From: Alphaproteobacteria bacterium
GTDB lineage: Bacteria; Pseudomonadota; Alphaproteobacteria; Micavibrionales; Micavibrionaceae
Direction: 5' to 3'
Assembly: GCA_013215815.1 (NCBI GenBank)
Contig: JABSQP010000013.1
Span: forward strand, 1-57,877
Length of the DNA stretch: 57,877 nt
Shown piece after piece: positions 26,484 to 34,919 of this stretch (its first letter is position 1; each line of letters begins with the position of its first letter). A program made the position numbers and the translations under genes. Below the pieces are notes generated by a model, which worked only from the letters and a program-made list of their open reading frames with translations, did not search any database and had not been told where the DNA came from.

Positions 26484-27404
26484 TTACGCACTTTTATGAG
26501 GCAAGAAATCTTCAGCTTCAATATAAACACGTTTCACAAGCGGATACTTCGCCTTAATATCACTATCCATTGTATGAATGATCTGCTCAACTTCGCTGAT
26601 ATTCAATGCATCAGAGAATTCTAAACTCAGCGTTGCCAAAATATATTCAGGCCCCATGTGGAGCGTCAGCACCTCATTAATACGGTTTACACCCTCATGC
26701 TTCTCTACAATTGTACGTATACCAAGGCGCGTCTCTTCATCCGCACTCTCACCAATAAGAAGGCTTTTCGTTTCATAGGCAAGCCACGCAGCAGTTCCTG
26801 CCAAGATTAGTCCAATAGCAACAGATGCGACACCATCCCACCACGCTTGGCCAGTTATTTGTGCTAACAAGACACCCGCAAATGCGATGATAAGACCCAG
26901 CATAGCCGCACTGTCTTCAAACAAGACAACAAAAAGCGTCGGGTCTTTACCATGACGAACAGCTTCAAAAGTCTTCATCTTGCCTTTAGCTTTACCAAAT
27001 TCAACCGCAGCAATCGTCAGCGCGAAACCTTCAAAAATCATTGCGAGCCCTAAGACAATATAGTTGATCATAGGGTTCTTAATTTCTGATGGGTGCAAGA
27101 TATGATGAACACCTTCATAAATTGAAATCCCCGCACCAACAGCAAAAATTAAAATCGCAACAACAAAGCTCCAAAAGTAAATTTCTTTACCATGCCCGAA
27201 TGGAAAATTCTTATCAGCTGGCTTTTTTGCTGCCTTCAAACCATAAAGAAGCAAAACTTGATTACCTGTATCAACAAGAGAGTGAACCCCTTCCGATAAC
27301 ATCGCAGAACTGCCAGTCATCGCTGCCGCAACAAATTTGGTAATAGAAATAAGCCCATTGCCTATGAACGCTGCTAAAATAACTTTTTTTGAACCGGCTG
27401 CCAT
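26484..27404 (-). CDS. Cation diffusion facilitator, ZnT9/SLC30A9-like
   Basis: A 306-residue inner-membrane exporter of divalent metal (probably Zn), driven by proton exchange. It has about six transmembrane helices and a cytoplasmic C-terminal domain (from about 215). The TM2 motif is SEGVHSLVDTGNQ (HSxxD). In TM5, where typical CDFs have HxxxD, this protein reads FEDSAAMLG with Glu-Asp, which is the signature of the ZnT9-like branch that includes the mitochondrial carrier. The length is normal. Its ATG overlaps the cysQ stop by 1 nt (TAATG), so it is the last gene of the ugd-cys operon. Metal specificity cannot be read from sequence alone. Confidence 0.9.
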   Translation of the reverse strand: MAAGSKKVILAAFIGNGLISITKFVAAAMTGSSAMLSEGVHSLVDTGNQVLLLYGLKAAKKPADKNFPFGHGKEIYFWSFVVAILIFAVGAGISIYEGVHHILHPSEIKNPMINYIVLGLAMIFEGFALTIAAVEFGKAKGKMKTFEAVRHGKDPTLFVVLFEDSAAMLGLIIAFAGVLLAQITGQAWWDGVASVAIGLILAGTAAWLAYETKSLLIGESADEETRLGIRTIVEKHEGVNRINEVLTLHMGPEYILATLSLEFSDALNISEVEQIIHTMDSDIKAKYPLVKRVYIEAEDFLPHKSA

Positions 27405-28261
27405 TATGCTGCATCCTCATCTGCTCCAGGTAAATCAACAAAACTGCTACGCGCAATAAACTCCGGGTTAAGGAATTTACGATCTGCGCCGCCATATGTC
27501 AGCTCATTACCGTTAATATCTGTTAAATGCCCACCAGCACCAAGAAGAACAGCATGCCCTGCTGCTGTATCCCATTCACATGTTGGGCCAAATCGAGGAT
27601 ACATATCGGCCTTCCCTGCAGCCACGGAGCAAATCTTTAGAGAGCTACCGCGCTTAATCTGTTTCTTAACCATGTAATGAGATAAAAACTGATCAAGCAC
27701 TTCGCCGCTGCCATGAGACTTACTTGATACAATCGTTAAACCATCTTCAGGCGCTTCGCGCACAGCAATAGAGCGCTCTTTTTCTGTATCATCCATATAA
27801 CGGATCGCCGTTCCTTCTCCGTGAGCAGCATAAAGCTCTCCAGGAACAGGTGCATAAACAACACCAAGAACAGGAACGCCATTTTTAATCAACGCTATGT
27901 TTACTGTGTAATCACCACTGCCAGAAATAAACTCTTTCGTTCCATCCAGAGGATCGACAAGCCAGAAATACTCTTCATTCGAAAGATCTGGTCGATAGCC
28001 TTCAGAAGCAGCCTCTTCTCCTACAATTAAAACCTCAGGCGTAATTTCTTTGAGTGCCTTTTCAATAAACTCTTCGGCCTTTTGATCGGCAAGAGTAACT
28101 GGTGAACCATCTGCTTTAGCATCCGCGCCTTGGTAACCAGCATCGTCAAAAAAGTCGAGTGTGATCTCTCCCGCCTCTAACGCAACGCGGCGCACCTGAT
28201 TACAGAGCGCCGGAAGATAATTCAAAATTTTACTTTGTTGTGCTTCATTATTTAAGGACAC
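27404..28261 (-). CDS. cysQ: 3'(2'),5'-bisphosphate nucleotidase
   Basis: Hydrolyses PAP, the by-product of PAPS use, to AMP and phosphate; Mg-dependent IMPase fold, cytosol. The motifs [33 protein letters not shown] and [17 protein letters not shown] match CysQ well. I place the start at the GTG 28259-28261, with GAGG about 9 nt upstream. It overlaps the end of cysNC by 14 nt, and the protein then begins [11 protein letters not shown] longer reading from 28324 would run 77 nt into cysNC without a ribosome-binding site. Its position right after cysNC fits PAP recycling. The operon does not show cysH here, so PAPS could serve reduction elsewhere or sulfotransferases. Confidence 0.95.
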   Translation of the reverse strand: MSLNNEAQQSKILNYLPALCNQVRRVALEAGEITLDFFDDAGYQGADAKADGSPVTLADQKAEEFIEKALKEITPEVLIVGEEAASEGYRPDLSNEEYFWLVDPLDGTKEFISGSGDYTVNIALIKNGVPVLGVVYAPVPGELYAAHGEGTAIRYMDDTEKERSIAVREAPEDGLTIVSSKSHGSGEVLDQFLSHYMVKKQIKRGSSLKICSVAAGKADMYPRFGPTCEWDTAAGHAVLLGAGGHLTDINGNELTYGGADRKFLNPEFIARSSFVDLPGADEDAA

Positions 28262-30155
28262 GAATTTTTTCCTCTTTAGATTCAACTTTTCCTGCCTGAA
28301 CATTTGCTTCGATGTAATCAACAATTTGTTTTACGCATGTTTCAATATCATTCCCCTCCGTATCTACCACCAAATCAGGATTAACTGGTGGCTCATATGG
28401 GGAATCAATACCCGTAAATTCTTTAATCTCACCGCTACGCGCTTTTTTATAAAGGCCCTTTGGATCACGCCCCTCACACGTTGCCAAATCTGCCTTCACG
28501 TATATCTCGTGGAAATGATGTGGCGCGGCAGTACGCGCACGATCTCGGTCTTGTTGATACGGAGAAATAAACGCAGAAAGAACAATAATACCGGCGTTTG
28601 CCTGTAAAGCTGCGACTTCACCAATGCGGCGAATATTTTCTGTTCTATCTTCAGGAGAAAATCCAAGGTCAGCGTTTAGACCATGACGAACATTATCACC
28701 ATCTAGAACGTAAATGTTTTTACCGCGCGCGAAAATTTCTTTTTCTACAGCGACGGCCAATGTTGATTTACCCGATCCGGACAAACCTGTTAACCAAAAC
28801 ACACCACCATAATGACCGAACACTTCTGCCCGCATCTCAGGTGTAACAGCATGGGATACTTTATAAATATTTTCAGATTTTGGTGCACTTGCGCTGCGTT
28901 GATCCGGGTATCCATCCATATTCAACAAGCCACCACCAACAACATCGTAACCATCATAAATAACAACGCGGCCAAGCTTGTCGTTATCCTTATGCGGATC
29001 AATCGGCAATGTATCACGTGCACGCAATGTCACTTCCGCAACAGCGTTCTTTGGCACTTCAGACGCGGCATCTTGTTTTCCAAGATCCTGCGTATCAACA
29101 AGCGTATCAATGGATTGCACACTTACGCGCGCCTCACTTGTGCCGTAACGCACCGTGTATGTATTACCAACCTTAAGCGCTTTTTCCGATAGCCAGAAAA
29201 TATTGGCTTGGAATACGTTCGATAGCATTGGCAAGTTCTTTTCATGTGATGCGACATGACCGCGCTCAACAAAAATTGGTTCGTTCAACGTAATACCAAC
29301 AGATTGTCGAGCTTGCGCTTCTACCAGACCTTCGTCTTCAGGCCAACTTTCGATCGATGTAACAATTGCTTTTTCATTTGTCGGAGAAAAGAAAAGCCTA
29401 TCGCCTTTGCGCAGAATACCTGTTTCAACACGGCCAACCAAAATACGCTTTTCCTCAAAGCGATAGACGTCCTGAATAGGAAAACGGAGTGGTTTCGCTA
29501 TTGGAGGCGAACTCACATCAAAAGAGTCTAGAGCCTCAAGAAGAGTTTTGCCTTTATACCAATCAAGGTTTTCGCCGCGACTTTCAAGCATATCACCACC
29601 GCGCGCCGCGATTGGCACAATGAATGTTGCCTGCAAACCAATAGAGCTCAAATAATCTTCACACTCTCTTGATACAGCTTCAAAACTTTCAGGATTGTAA
29701 TCCACCTTATCCATTTTATTGATCACAACAGCAATCTGCTTCATGCCGAGTAAATGAAGCATATAGGCATGACGACGTGTTTGCTCACGCACACCTTCCG
29801 CAGCATCAACAACCAAAACAGCGGCATCAGCCTGCGCTGCGCCAGAAATCATATTTTTGAGGAATTCACGGTGTCCTGGCGCATCAATAATCACGTAATC
29901 GCGCGCAGATGATGAAAAGAAAATTTGTGTTGTATCAATAGTAACTGCCTGATCACGCTCAGCCTGAAAAGCATCCAAAACAAACGACCATTCAAACGGA
30001 ACGTTTCGGCGTTCACACACCGCTTTAATTTCATCAATCTTACCGTCTTCAAGAGAGTTTGTATCATTCAAAAGACGGCCAATCAGCGTCGATTTTCCAT
30101 GATCAACGTGACCAACGATAACAACACCTAATTTTTGCGATATTTTTTTATTCAT
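28248..30155 (-). CDS. cysNC: Bifunctional sulfate adenylyltransferase subunit 1 / adenylylsulfate kinase
   Basis: A 635-residue fusion. The N-terminal part (about 1-430) is the CysN GTPase, which drives APS formation with CysD: P-loop [12 protein letters not shown], switch region [20 protein letters not shown] and NKMDKVDY. The C-terminal part (about 450-620) is APS kinase (CysC), with P-loop [24 protein letters not shown] and the [10 protein letters not shown] motif. Together the enzyme makes PAPS from sulfate and ATP. Its ATG lies 8 nt inside the end of the small LprI-like gene and cysQ starts within its 3' end, so translation is coupled along the operon. The fusion is common in alphaproteobacteria, often beside capsule or nodulation-type sulfation. 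Confidence 0.98.
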   Translation of the reverse strand: MNKKISQKLGVVIVGHVDHGKSTLIGRLLNDTNSLEDGKIDEIKAVCERRNVPFEWSFVLDAFQAERDQAVTIDTTQIFFSSSARDYVIIDAPGHREFLKNMISGAAQADAAVLVVDAAEGVREQTRRHAYMLHLLGMKQIAVVINKMDKVDYNPESFEAVSRECEDYLSSIGLQATFIVPIAARGGDMLESRGENLDWYKGKTLLEALDSFDVSSPPIAKPLRFPIQDVYRFEEKRILVGRVETGILRKGDRLFFSPTNEKAIVTSIESWPEDEGLVEAQARQSVGITLNEPIFVERGHVASHEKNLPMLSNVFQANIFWLSEKALKVGNTYTVRYGTSEARVSVQSIDTLVDTQDLGKQDAASEVPKNAVAEVTLRARDTLPIDPHKDNDKLGRVVIYDGYDVVGGGLLNMDGYPDQRSASAPKSENIYKVSHAVTPEMRAEVFGHYGGVFWLTGLSGSGKSTLAVAVEKEIFARGKNIYVLDGDNVRHGLNADLGFSPEDRTENIRRIGEVAALQANAGIIVLSAFISPYQQDRDRARTAAPHHFHEIYVKADLATCEGRDPKGLYKKARSGEIKEFTGIDSPYEPPVNPDLVVDTEGNDIETCVKQIVDYIEANVQAGKVESKEEKIRVLK

Positions 30156-30558
30156 TCAATAACCTTCTAAGCATTTCCACTCTTTGTTTAGTCATATTAA
30201 TCTTGCAAAGAATATGCATTATCGTAGCTGCCGTCCCTAATCGAGGCCTTTGCCGAAAACATTCTTTCTCTCTATATAATTCAAATAAATGTCCCGTTTT
30301 ATTTCGTTCTATCTCACTAGAAAAACCTTTTTCATCTGGGAACGTCTTCGCGTAAGCTACGGCCATACTCTTTTCATCAGTAATTCTTTTTTCTTCTAAT
30401 CTTTGTCTCTCTTGTTCCAAAACTTCATATGCCTCTTTTAGACAAAATCCAATCTCCAGAGTATTTCCTGTGCAATCCTGCCCTACATTCATCAGCGTTT
30501 GATCCGCTTTAGCTGTATGAGAAAATAATAAAAACAATGTTAGTAGTAATAACTTCAT
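30148..30558 (-). CDS. Small secreted LprI/DUF1311-like protein between cysD and cysNC
   Basis: A 136-residue protein with a signal peptide ([18 protein letters not shown]) and four Cys in the mature part (DCTGN, GFCLKEA, KECFRQ, HILCKIN), probably two disulfides. The layout C..C then a long charged helix ([14 protein letters not shown]), then ELYREKEC, a G-T/S turn and a late Cys with the T-x-x-R-V-x-x-L ending, resembles DUF1311/LprI domains, some of which inhibit lysozyme. That match is by pattern and tentative. I take the ATG at 30556-30558, 3 nt after the cysD stop; a TTG codon lies just before it. It overlaps cysNC by 8 nt. A secreted protein splitting cysD from cysNC is unusual. Confidence 0.68.
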   Translation of the reverse strand: MKLLLLTLFLLFSHTAKADQTLMNVGQDCTGNTLEIGFCLKEAYEVLEQERQRLEEKRITDEKSMAVAYAKTFPDEKGFSSEIERNKTGHLFELYREKECFRQRPRLGTAATIMHILCKINMTKQRVEMLRRLLNE

Positions 30559-30561
30559 CAA

Positions 30562-31359
30562 TTACATATACCCCTGTGAGCGAAGTTTTTCGAAACTATC
30601 TTCTGTTTCTTTGTCCATCGCGCGGCCAGCGCGCTCCGATGTTTTTGTTGTTTCAAGCTCGTGAATAATTTCTTCGATATTTGACGCATGACTGGGCACT
30701 GGCTTGGTAATATTTTTCTCACCAAGAGAGCGGTAACGCATGCCATCCCGTGCAAAGTAAAGATCGCAAAGCGGAATATTCTCGGCTTGGGTATATTTCC
30801 AAATATCAACTTCCGTCCAGTGCAAAATCGGATGGATACGAACATGACATCCTTCAGGAAATTCCGTCTTATATTGATCCCAAAATTCTGGCGGTTGATC
30901 TTTAAAATCCCATGAACCATCCAAAGATCGTGGTGAGAATACGCGCTCTTTCGCCCGCAACCCTTGCTCATCACGACGTATACCGCATACAACACCCTTA
31001 AACTTATGCTCTTCTAAAAGAGTTTTTAACCCTTCCGTCTTACGCATCGCCGCGCGCGTTGCAGGCGGTAGCGTTTGATCCATATCTTCTTCAGGTGGGC
31101 ACATATGATTAATTACATCCAGATCCCACTCTTTTGTTAGACGGTCACGAAAATCGTAAACCTCATCCATTTCCATACCCGTATCAAGTAAAACAAGGGG
31201 AAAAGGCACACGACCGAAAAATGCTTTACGAACAAGCCAAAGCATCGCCGTTGAATCCTTACCAATAGACCAAAGCATCGCCATTGGGTTAATACGGGCA
31301 TAGGCCTCCCGAATAATATAAATAGAACGTGCTTCTAAATCGTCTAAATGTTGTGTCAT
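30562..31359 (-). CDS. cysD: Sulfate adenylyltransferase subunit 2
   Basis: Catalytic PP-loop subunit of ATP sulfurylase; with CysN it forms APS from sulfate and ATP in the cytosol. The ATP-binding motif is SIGKDSTAMLWLV (SGGKDS variant, usual in CysD), and VVCGIRRDEQGLRAKERVFSPR and HPILHWTEVDIW are the expected substrate-binding segments. At 265 residues it is slightly shorter than many CysD proteins (about 300), but all core motifs are present. Its ATG follows ugd by 18 nt with an AAGGGAAAG-type site. It is separated from cysNC by one small gene, with no intergenic gap. Confidence 0.97.
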   Translation of the reverse strand: MTQHLDDLEARSIYIIREAYARINPMAMLWSIGKDSTAMLWLVRKAFFGRVPFPLVLLDTGMEMDEVYDFRDRLTKEWDLDVINHMCPPEEDMDQTLPPATRAAMRKTEGLKTLLEEHKFKGVVCGIRRDEQGLRAKERVFSPRSLDGSWDFKDQPPEFWDQYKTEFPEGCHVRIHPILHWTEVDIWKYTQAENIPLCDLYFARDGMRYRSLGEKNITKPVPSHASNIEEIIHELETTKTSERAGRAMDKETEDSFEKLRSQGYM

Positions 31360-31377
31360 TTCTTTCCCTTAAATTTT

Positions 31378-32724
31378 TTAAGAAACCACTTTTAAATTTT
31401 GTTTTTCATGCGGCGCAACATCCGGGCGCCCAATCGAAACATAATGAAAACCAGCATCTTCCATTTGTTCCGGCTTATAAATATTACGCAGATCAACCAG
31501 CTTTTTCTCTTTCATGCTTTCAGCAATTCGCTTCATGTCTAACGCGCGATATTCATTCCACTCAGTTACAATGACCAGCACATCAGCATCCTTTGCGACC
31601 TCATATGGCTCATTCTGCCACTTTACGCCAGAAAGTATCTTATCTGCCTCTTCCCTTGCTTCAGGGTCATGGGCCATAACAGTCGCACCAGCTTTTTGAA
31701 GAGCAGGTATAATAACCAAAGATGGCGCATCACGTACGTCATCAGTATTCGGTTTAAATGCGACACCCAGAATACCAACCTTGCGGCCTTCAACAGAGCC
31801 TCCACACGCTTCAATCACGCGCTTAGCCATCTTTTCTTGACGATCTTTGTTAACCTTCACAACTGTTTCAACAATTGTTTGTGGCGCGCCGATCAATTGA
31901 CCCGTTTGCGTTAATGCAAGTGTGTCTTTCGGAAAACAAGAGCCACCGTAACCAGGGCCCGCGTGAAGAAACTTTGAACCAATCCGGCCGTCCAATCCCA
32001 TCGCTTTCGACACATGCTGAACATTACCGCCAGATGCTTCACACAAATCAGCAATCTCATTAATGAAAGAGATCTTTGTCGCCAAAAATGCGTTCGACGC
32101 ATATTTAATGATTTCTGAACTTTCAGGTGTTGTCACAACCATTGGCGTTTCATTGATATAAAGAGGGCGATAAACCTCTTTCATAACCTCAACAGCGCGT
32201 TCAGAATCTGTTCCAATCACAACACGATCTGGACGCATGAAATCGTTTACGGCAGCCCCCTCACGTAAGAACTCTGGATTTGAACAAACATCAATGCTAT
32301 CTTCTTTACCTTCTTCACGAATTATTTTTTCAACTTCACGCGCAGTACCAACAGGAACAGTTGATTTCGTTACAATAACCGTGTAGCCATCAGCCGCTTT
32401 CACAACTTCACGTGCTGCCGCATATACAAACGACAAGTCAGCATGACCATCTTCTTCTCTAGGCGGCGTTCCAACGGCAATGAAAACAGCATCCGCGCCT
32501 TTTACAGCATCAGGCAAATCCGTTGTAAATGATAAGCGTCCGGCTTCTACTTGCTTTTTAACAAGGTCCTCTAACCCAGGTTCGAAAATTGGTATAATTC
32601 CATTTTTTAGATTTTCGATCTTTTGAACATCTTTATCGACACAAATGACATCAATTCCGAATTCTGCAAAACAAGTACCCGAAACCAGCCCTACGTAACC
32701 TGTGCCAATCATTGCTAAACGCAT
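31378..32724 (-). CDS. ugd: UDP-glucose 6-dehydrogenase
   Basis: Oxidises UDP-glucose to UDP-glucuronate with two NAD+, supplying uronic acids for capsule, exopolysaccharide or LPS. The N-terminal Rossmann motif is MIGTGYVGLVSGTCFAEFG. The catalytic Cys263 lies in GGSCFPKDT, and GVAFKPNTDDVRDAPS marks the C-terminal NAD/UDP domain. At 448 residues the length is normal. It is the first gene of the minus-strand operon leading into cysD. The ugd-plus-PAPS arrangement suggests precursor supply for an acidic, perhaps sulfated, polysaccharide, but no glycosyl- or sulfotransferase is in view. Confidence 0.98.
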   Translation of the reverse strand: MRLAMIGTGYVGLVSGTCFAEFGIDVICVDKDVQKIENLKNGIIPIFEPGLEDLVKKQVEAGRLSFTTDLPDAVKGADAVFIAVGTPPREEDGHADLSFVYAAAREVVKAADGYTVIVTKSTVPVGTAREVEKIIREEGKEDSIDVCSNPEFLREGAAVNDFMRPDRVVIGTDSERAVEVMKEVYRPLYINETPMVVTTPESSEIIKYASNAFLATKISFINEIADLCEASGGNVQHVSKAMGLDGRIGSKFLHAGPGYGGSCFPKDTLALTQTGQLIGAPQTIVETVVKVNKDRQEKMAKRVIEACGGSVEGRKVGILGVAFKPNTDDVRDAPSLVIIPALQKAGATVMAHDPEAREEADKILSGVKWQNEPYEVAKDADVLVIVTEWNEYRALDMKRIAESMKEKKLVDLRNIYKPEQMEDAGFHYVSIGRPDVAPHEKQNLKVVS

Positions 32725-32926
32725 GTTATTTCTCCAAAAACATTAAACTTAATACGCAGCCCCAATAAATAGCTCTAGCGTACAAAAAACAAGCCCCAAA
32801 TGCAGAAAAACTCCTGTTATCCAGCAAGGGAAATAAACTTAATTGAAGAAAAAATTGCGTCCTAACGACATATTTGCTTAAAGTATTGGCAGATTTTGAA
32901 AGAACTTACATAAGGGGAACCTGAAA

Positions 32927-33718
32927 ATGGCAAAAAAAGAAGCCAAAAAAGCTGACAAAAAGGAAGAAAGCGCAAGCGCAAAAGACGCTCCTCTGCCTCT
33001 TTTTTACTCTAAGCCAACACCGTTAGATGCAAAAGCTCACGCAGATTTGGCATTGAAGCAAGATTTTGGCCTAGGCTTTACGAAAGAAGTAAATGCTGTA
33101 CCAATCAATATCATTGAAATGCCGCAAATTTGTCATTTCTACCCAATTGCTTTTTCCCCGGATGCATCTGCTACGCCAGTGGCAATTCTCGGCCTACGCG
33201 ATAATGAAAACCTTTTCTTGAAAGATGATAATACGTGGGAAGAAGATACTTACATTCCCGCGTATATCCGCCGTTACCCTTTCATTTTCTCAGAAATGCC
33301 TAATAGCGATCAACTATCACTATGTATTGATATGAATGATACGGTTACAGAAAAAGGCGGCGAGCAACAGTTCTTTGACAAAGAAGGTAAACCAACACCT
33401 TTAGCCCAAAATGCCTTAGAATTTTGTAAGTCTTATCACGCCGCTGCACAACAAACAGTCCAATTCGGCCAAGCACTGGCAAAAGAAGGCATTCTTGTTG
33501 AGCGTCAGGCAGAAATTAATGTTGGAGACGGACAGAAGATCAATTTTGCTGGTTTCCGTATTATTGACGAAGAAAAGCTAGCAAAACTGGGGGAGGACGT
33601 CTTCTTGGATTGGCGCAAAAAGGGCTGGATTCCATTCCTTTATGCACATTTATTCTCAGGTTCTCAGTGGCAAAGATTGACGCGCCTGTTAAATGAGCGT
33701 ATGAATAACACTAATTAG
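32927..33718 (+). CDS. SapC-family protein
   Basis: A 263-residue protein with a Lys/Glu/Ala-rich lead (1-20) and no signal peptide or membrane segment. The body matches the SapC family by its sequence order: PLFYSKPTPLDAKAHADL, HFYPIAFSPDASATPVAILGL, ENLFLKDDNTWEEDTYIPAYIRRYPFIF, QFFDKEGKPTP, and a late GFRIIDEEKLAKL segment. The family is named after a Campylobacter S-layer locus, but its biochemical role is not established. A GGGGAA-type ribosome-binding site precedes the ATG. It is followed 27 nt later by an HTH/coiled-coil gene and a clear terminator, so the two form a small operon. Confidence 0.88.
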   Translation: MAKKEAKKADKKEESASAKDAPLPLFYSKPTPLDAKAHADLALKQDFGLGFTKEVNAVPINIIEMPQICHFYPIAFSPDASATPVAILGLRDNENLFLKDDNTWEEDTYIPAYIRRYPFIFSEMPNSDQLSLCIDMNDTVTEKGGEQQFFDKEGKPTPLAQNALEFCKSYHAAAQQTVQFGQALAKEGILVERQAEINVGDGQKINFAGFRIIDEEKLAKLGEDVFLDWRKKGWIPFLYAHLFSGSQWQRLTRLLNERMNNTN

Positions 33719-33745
33719 GGAAAATAAAGGATAAAGGAGCAGGCT

Positions 33746-34309
33746 ATGGCGAAAGTCGGAGCGCAGCGTGCGGCTGAGTTAACTGGTAAATCAAAGTCAA
33801 CAATCCAGCGCGCAATGAACAGTGGAAAGCTCTCTTATGAGCTGGATACAAATAACCGCCGTATTATCGACGTTTCAGAACTCGAGCGTGTTTTCGGTCT
33901 TAAATCTCAAGAAAATAATGTAGCGCCTTCACAAGCAGCTATTGAAGCAGAGCTTAAAAAAGCTGCTGACATGATTGAGATGGAACGTATGAAGATGAAA
34001 ATCAAATCTCTCGAAGATCAACTTCATGTGGCTGAAGGTGCAATTGAAGATCTTAAAGGTCAGCGTGATCAATGGCAAAAACAAGCACAGCAAGTTCTAC
34101 TAACAAGCCAGTACAGCCAAAAACAGGCAGAAGAGTTGAAAGCTGAACTAAAAGAGCGTGAAGAGCGTGCACGCAAACGCCGTGAACAAATGCTAGCTGA
34201 ACGCATGAAACGCATGCAGGGGCAAAATCAGAATACGCCTCAACAGCCTGAATCAGAAGGTTTTATGACAGGAATTATGCGTAAGATAAAAGGCGAACAA
34301 GCCGCTTAA
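33746..34309 (+). CDS. HTH DNA-binding protein with long coiled coil
   Basis: A 187-residue protein. Residues 1-45 form a helix-turn-helix (AQRAAELTGKSKSTIQRAMNSGKL, then a wing-like NNRRIIDVSELERVFG), similar to MerR/excisionase-type winged helices. Residues about 65-160 are a highly charged coiled coil (KMKIKSLEDQLHVAEGAIEDL and KAELKEREERARKRRE). The layout recalls plasmid and phage replication or partition accessory proteins, but no other mobile gene is adjacent, so a chromosomal regulator or DNA-organising role is equally possible. It has a strong GGAG-type ribosome-binding site, is in an operon with sapC, and is followed by an intrinsic terminator. Confidence 0.75.
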   Translation: MAKVGAQRAAELTGKSKSTIQRAMNSGKLSYELDTNNRRIIDVSELERVFGLKSQENNVAPSQAAIEAELKKAADMIEMERMKMKIKSLEDQLHVAEGAIEDLKGQRDQWQKQAQQVLLTSQYSQKQAEELKAELKEREERARKRREQMLAERMKRMQGQNQNTPQQPESEGFMTGIMRKIKGEQAA

Positions 34310-34332
34310 AGAACACATCTGTGTGGGGAAAG

Positions 34333-34361
34333 AAAAGCGACCTTAATGGTCGCTTTTTTTA
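34333..34361 (+). terminator. Intrinsic terminator after the SapC-HTH operon
   Basis: Stem AGCGACC / GGTCGCT (34336-34342 and 34348-34354) with a 5-nt loop, extended by flanking A and T pairs, and followed by a run of T. It lies 27 nt after the HTH-gene stop. Confidence 0.92.
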
Positions 34362-34393
34362 TTTTTATGGGTGAAATATGCTATGCTGAATCT

Positions 34394-34918
34394 ATGAATA
34401 AAGCTTTGTTTTATTGTCTGTTTTTATTAACTTTCACGGTGTTATTGGCTTCTAGCGCATACGCATTGGACACTATGAAAGACACCTATTATTTCTTAAG
34501 AGATGACGGTGAATTTTCAGACGAAGAAAAAGATGAAGAAGCACAATATATTCATGCTCAGTGTACAAAAAACATCATGCAAAGCACCTACTATAACTGC
34601 GAGTGTATTGCTGGCGCCTTCCGCCAAACAAGAGACACAGATAAAAAGTTAAGACCACAAAGCGCCATATTAAATGAAATTTTTAAAAAACCGCCAGAAC
34701 AATGCATCAACACAGAAGTCATTGCAGGAAAAAGTTATAAGTTTTGTAATGATTATGCCAACACATTCAGAACACGATCGACAAACAACGAAGATTACTG
34801 CAAATGTGTCGCCAACGATGTTGCCCTTCGATTTAAAGAGACGCCAATGCTAAGATCCCGACATATAGAAAATATACGTTCGGATGCGCTTTACTCATGT
34901 GGCAGACAATATAGATAA
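34394..34918 (+). CDS. Secreted Cys-rich hypothetical protein
   Basis: A 174-residue protein with signal peptide MNKALFYCLFLLTFTVLLASS, cleaved near AYA-LDT. The frame is open back to 34346, but that would start inside the terminator stem, so the ATG at 34394 is chosen. The mature part is acidic at first (DDGEFSDEEKDEEA) and contains two CxC-type motifs, NCECIAGAF and YCKCVANDV, plus further Cys (AQC, EQC, KFC, SCG). The two halves look like internal repeats of the same unit (C about 15 residues before CxC). No family is recognised; it is probably a disulfide-bonded periplasmic protein. Its stop is 1 nt from the acyl-CoA dehydrogenase stop. Confidence 0.7.
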   Translation: MNKALFYCLFLLTFTVLLASSAYALDTMKDTYYFLRDDGEFSDEEKDEEAQYIHAQCTKNIMQSTYYNCECIAGAFRQTRDTDKKLRPQSAILNEIFKKPPEQCINTEVIAGKSYKFCNDYANTFRTRSTNNEDYCKCVANDVALRFKETPMLRSRHIENIRSDALYSCGRQYR

Positions 34919-34919
34919 G

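Noticed and set aside
28262-28324. Longer cysQ start overlapping cysNC by 77 nt
   Set aside because: The GTG at 28261 has a well-spaced GAGG, and the extra residues do not match CysQ N-termini.
30558-30995. Minus-strand ORF of 145 codons in cysD
   Set aside because: It is an alternative frame inside the well-supported cysD; its protein is rich in Arg, Lys and Phe with no motif.
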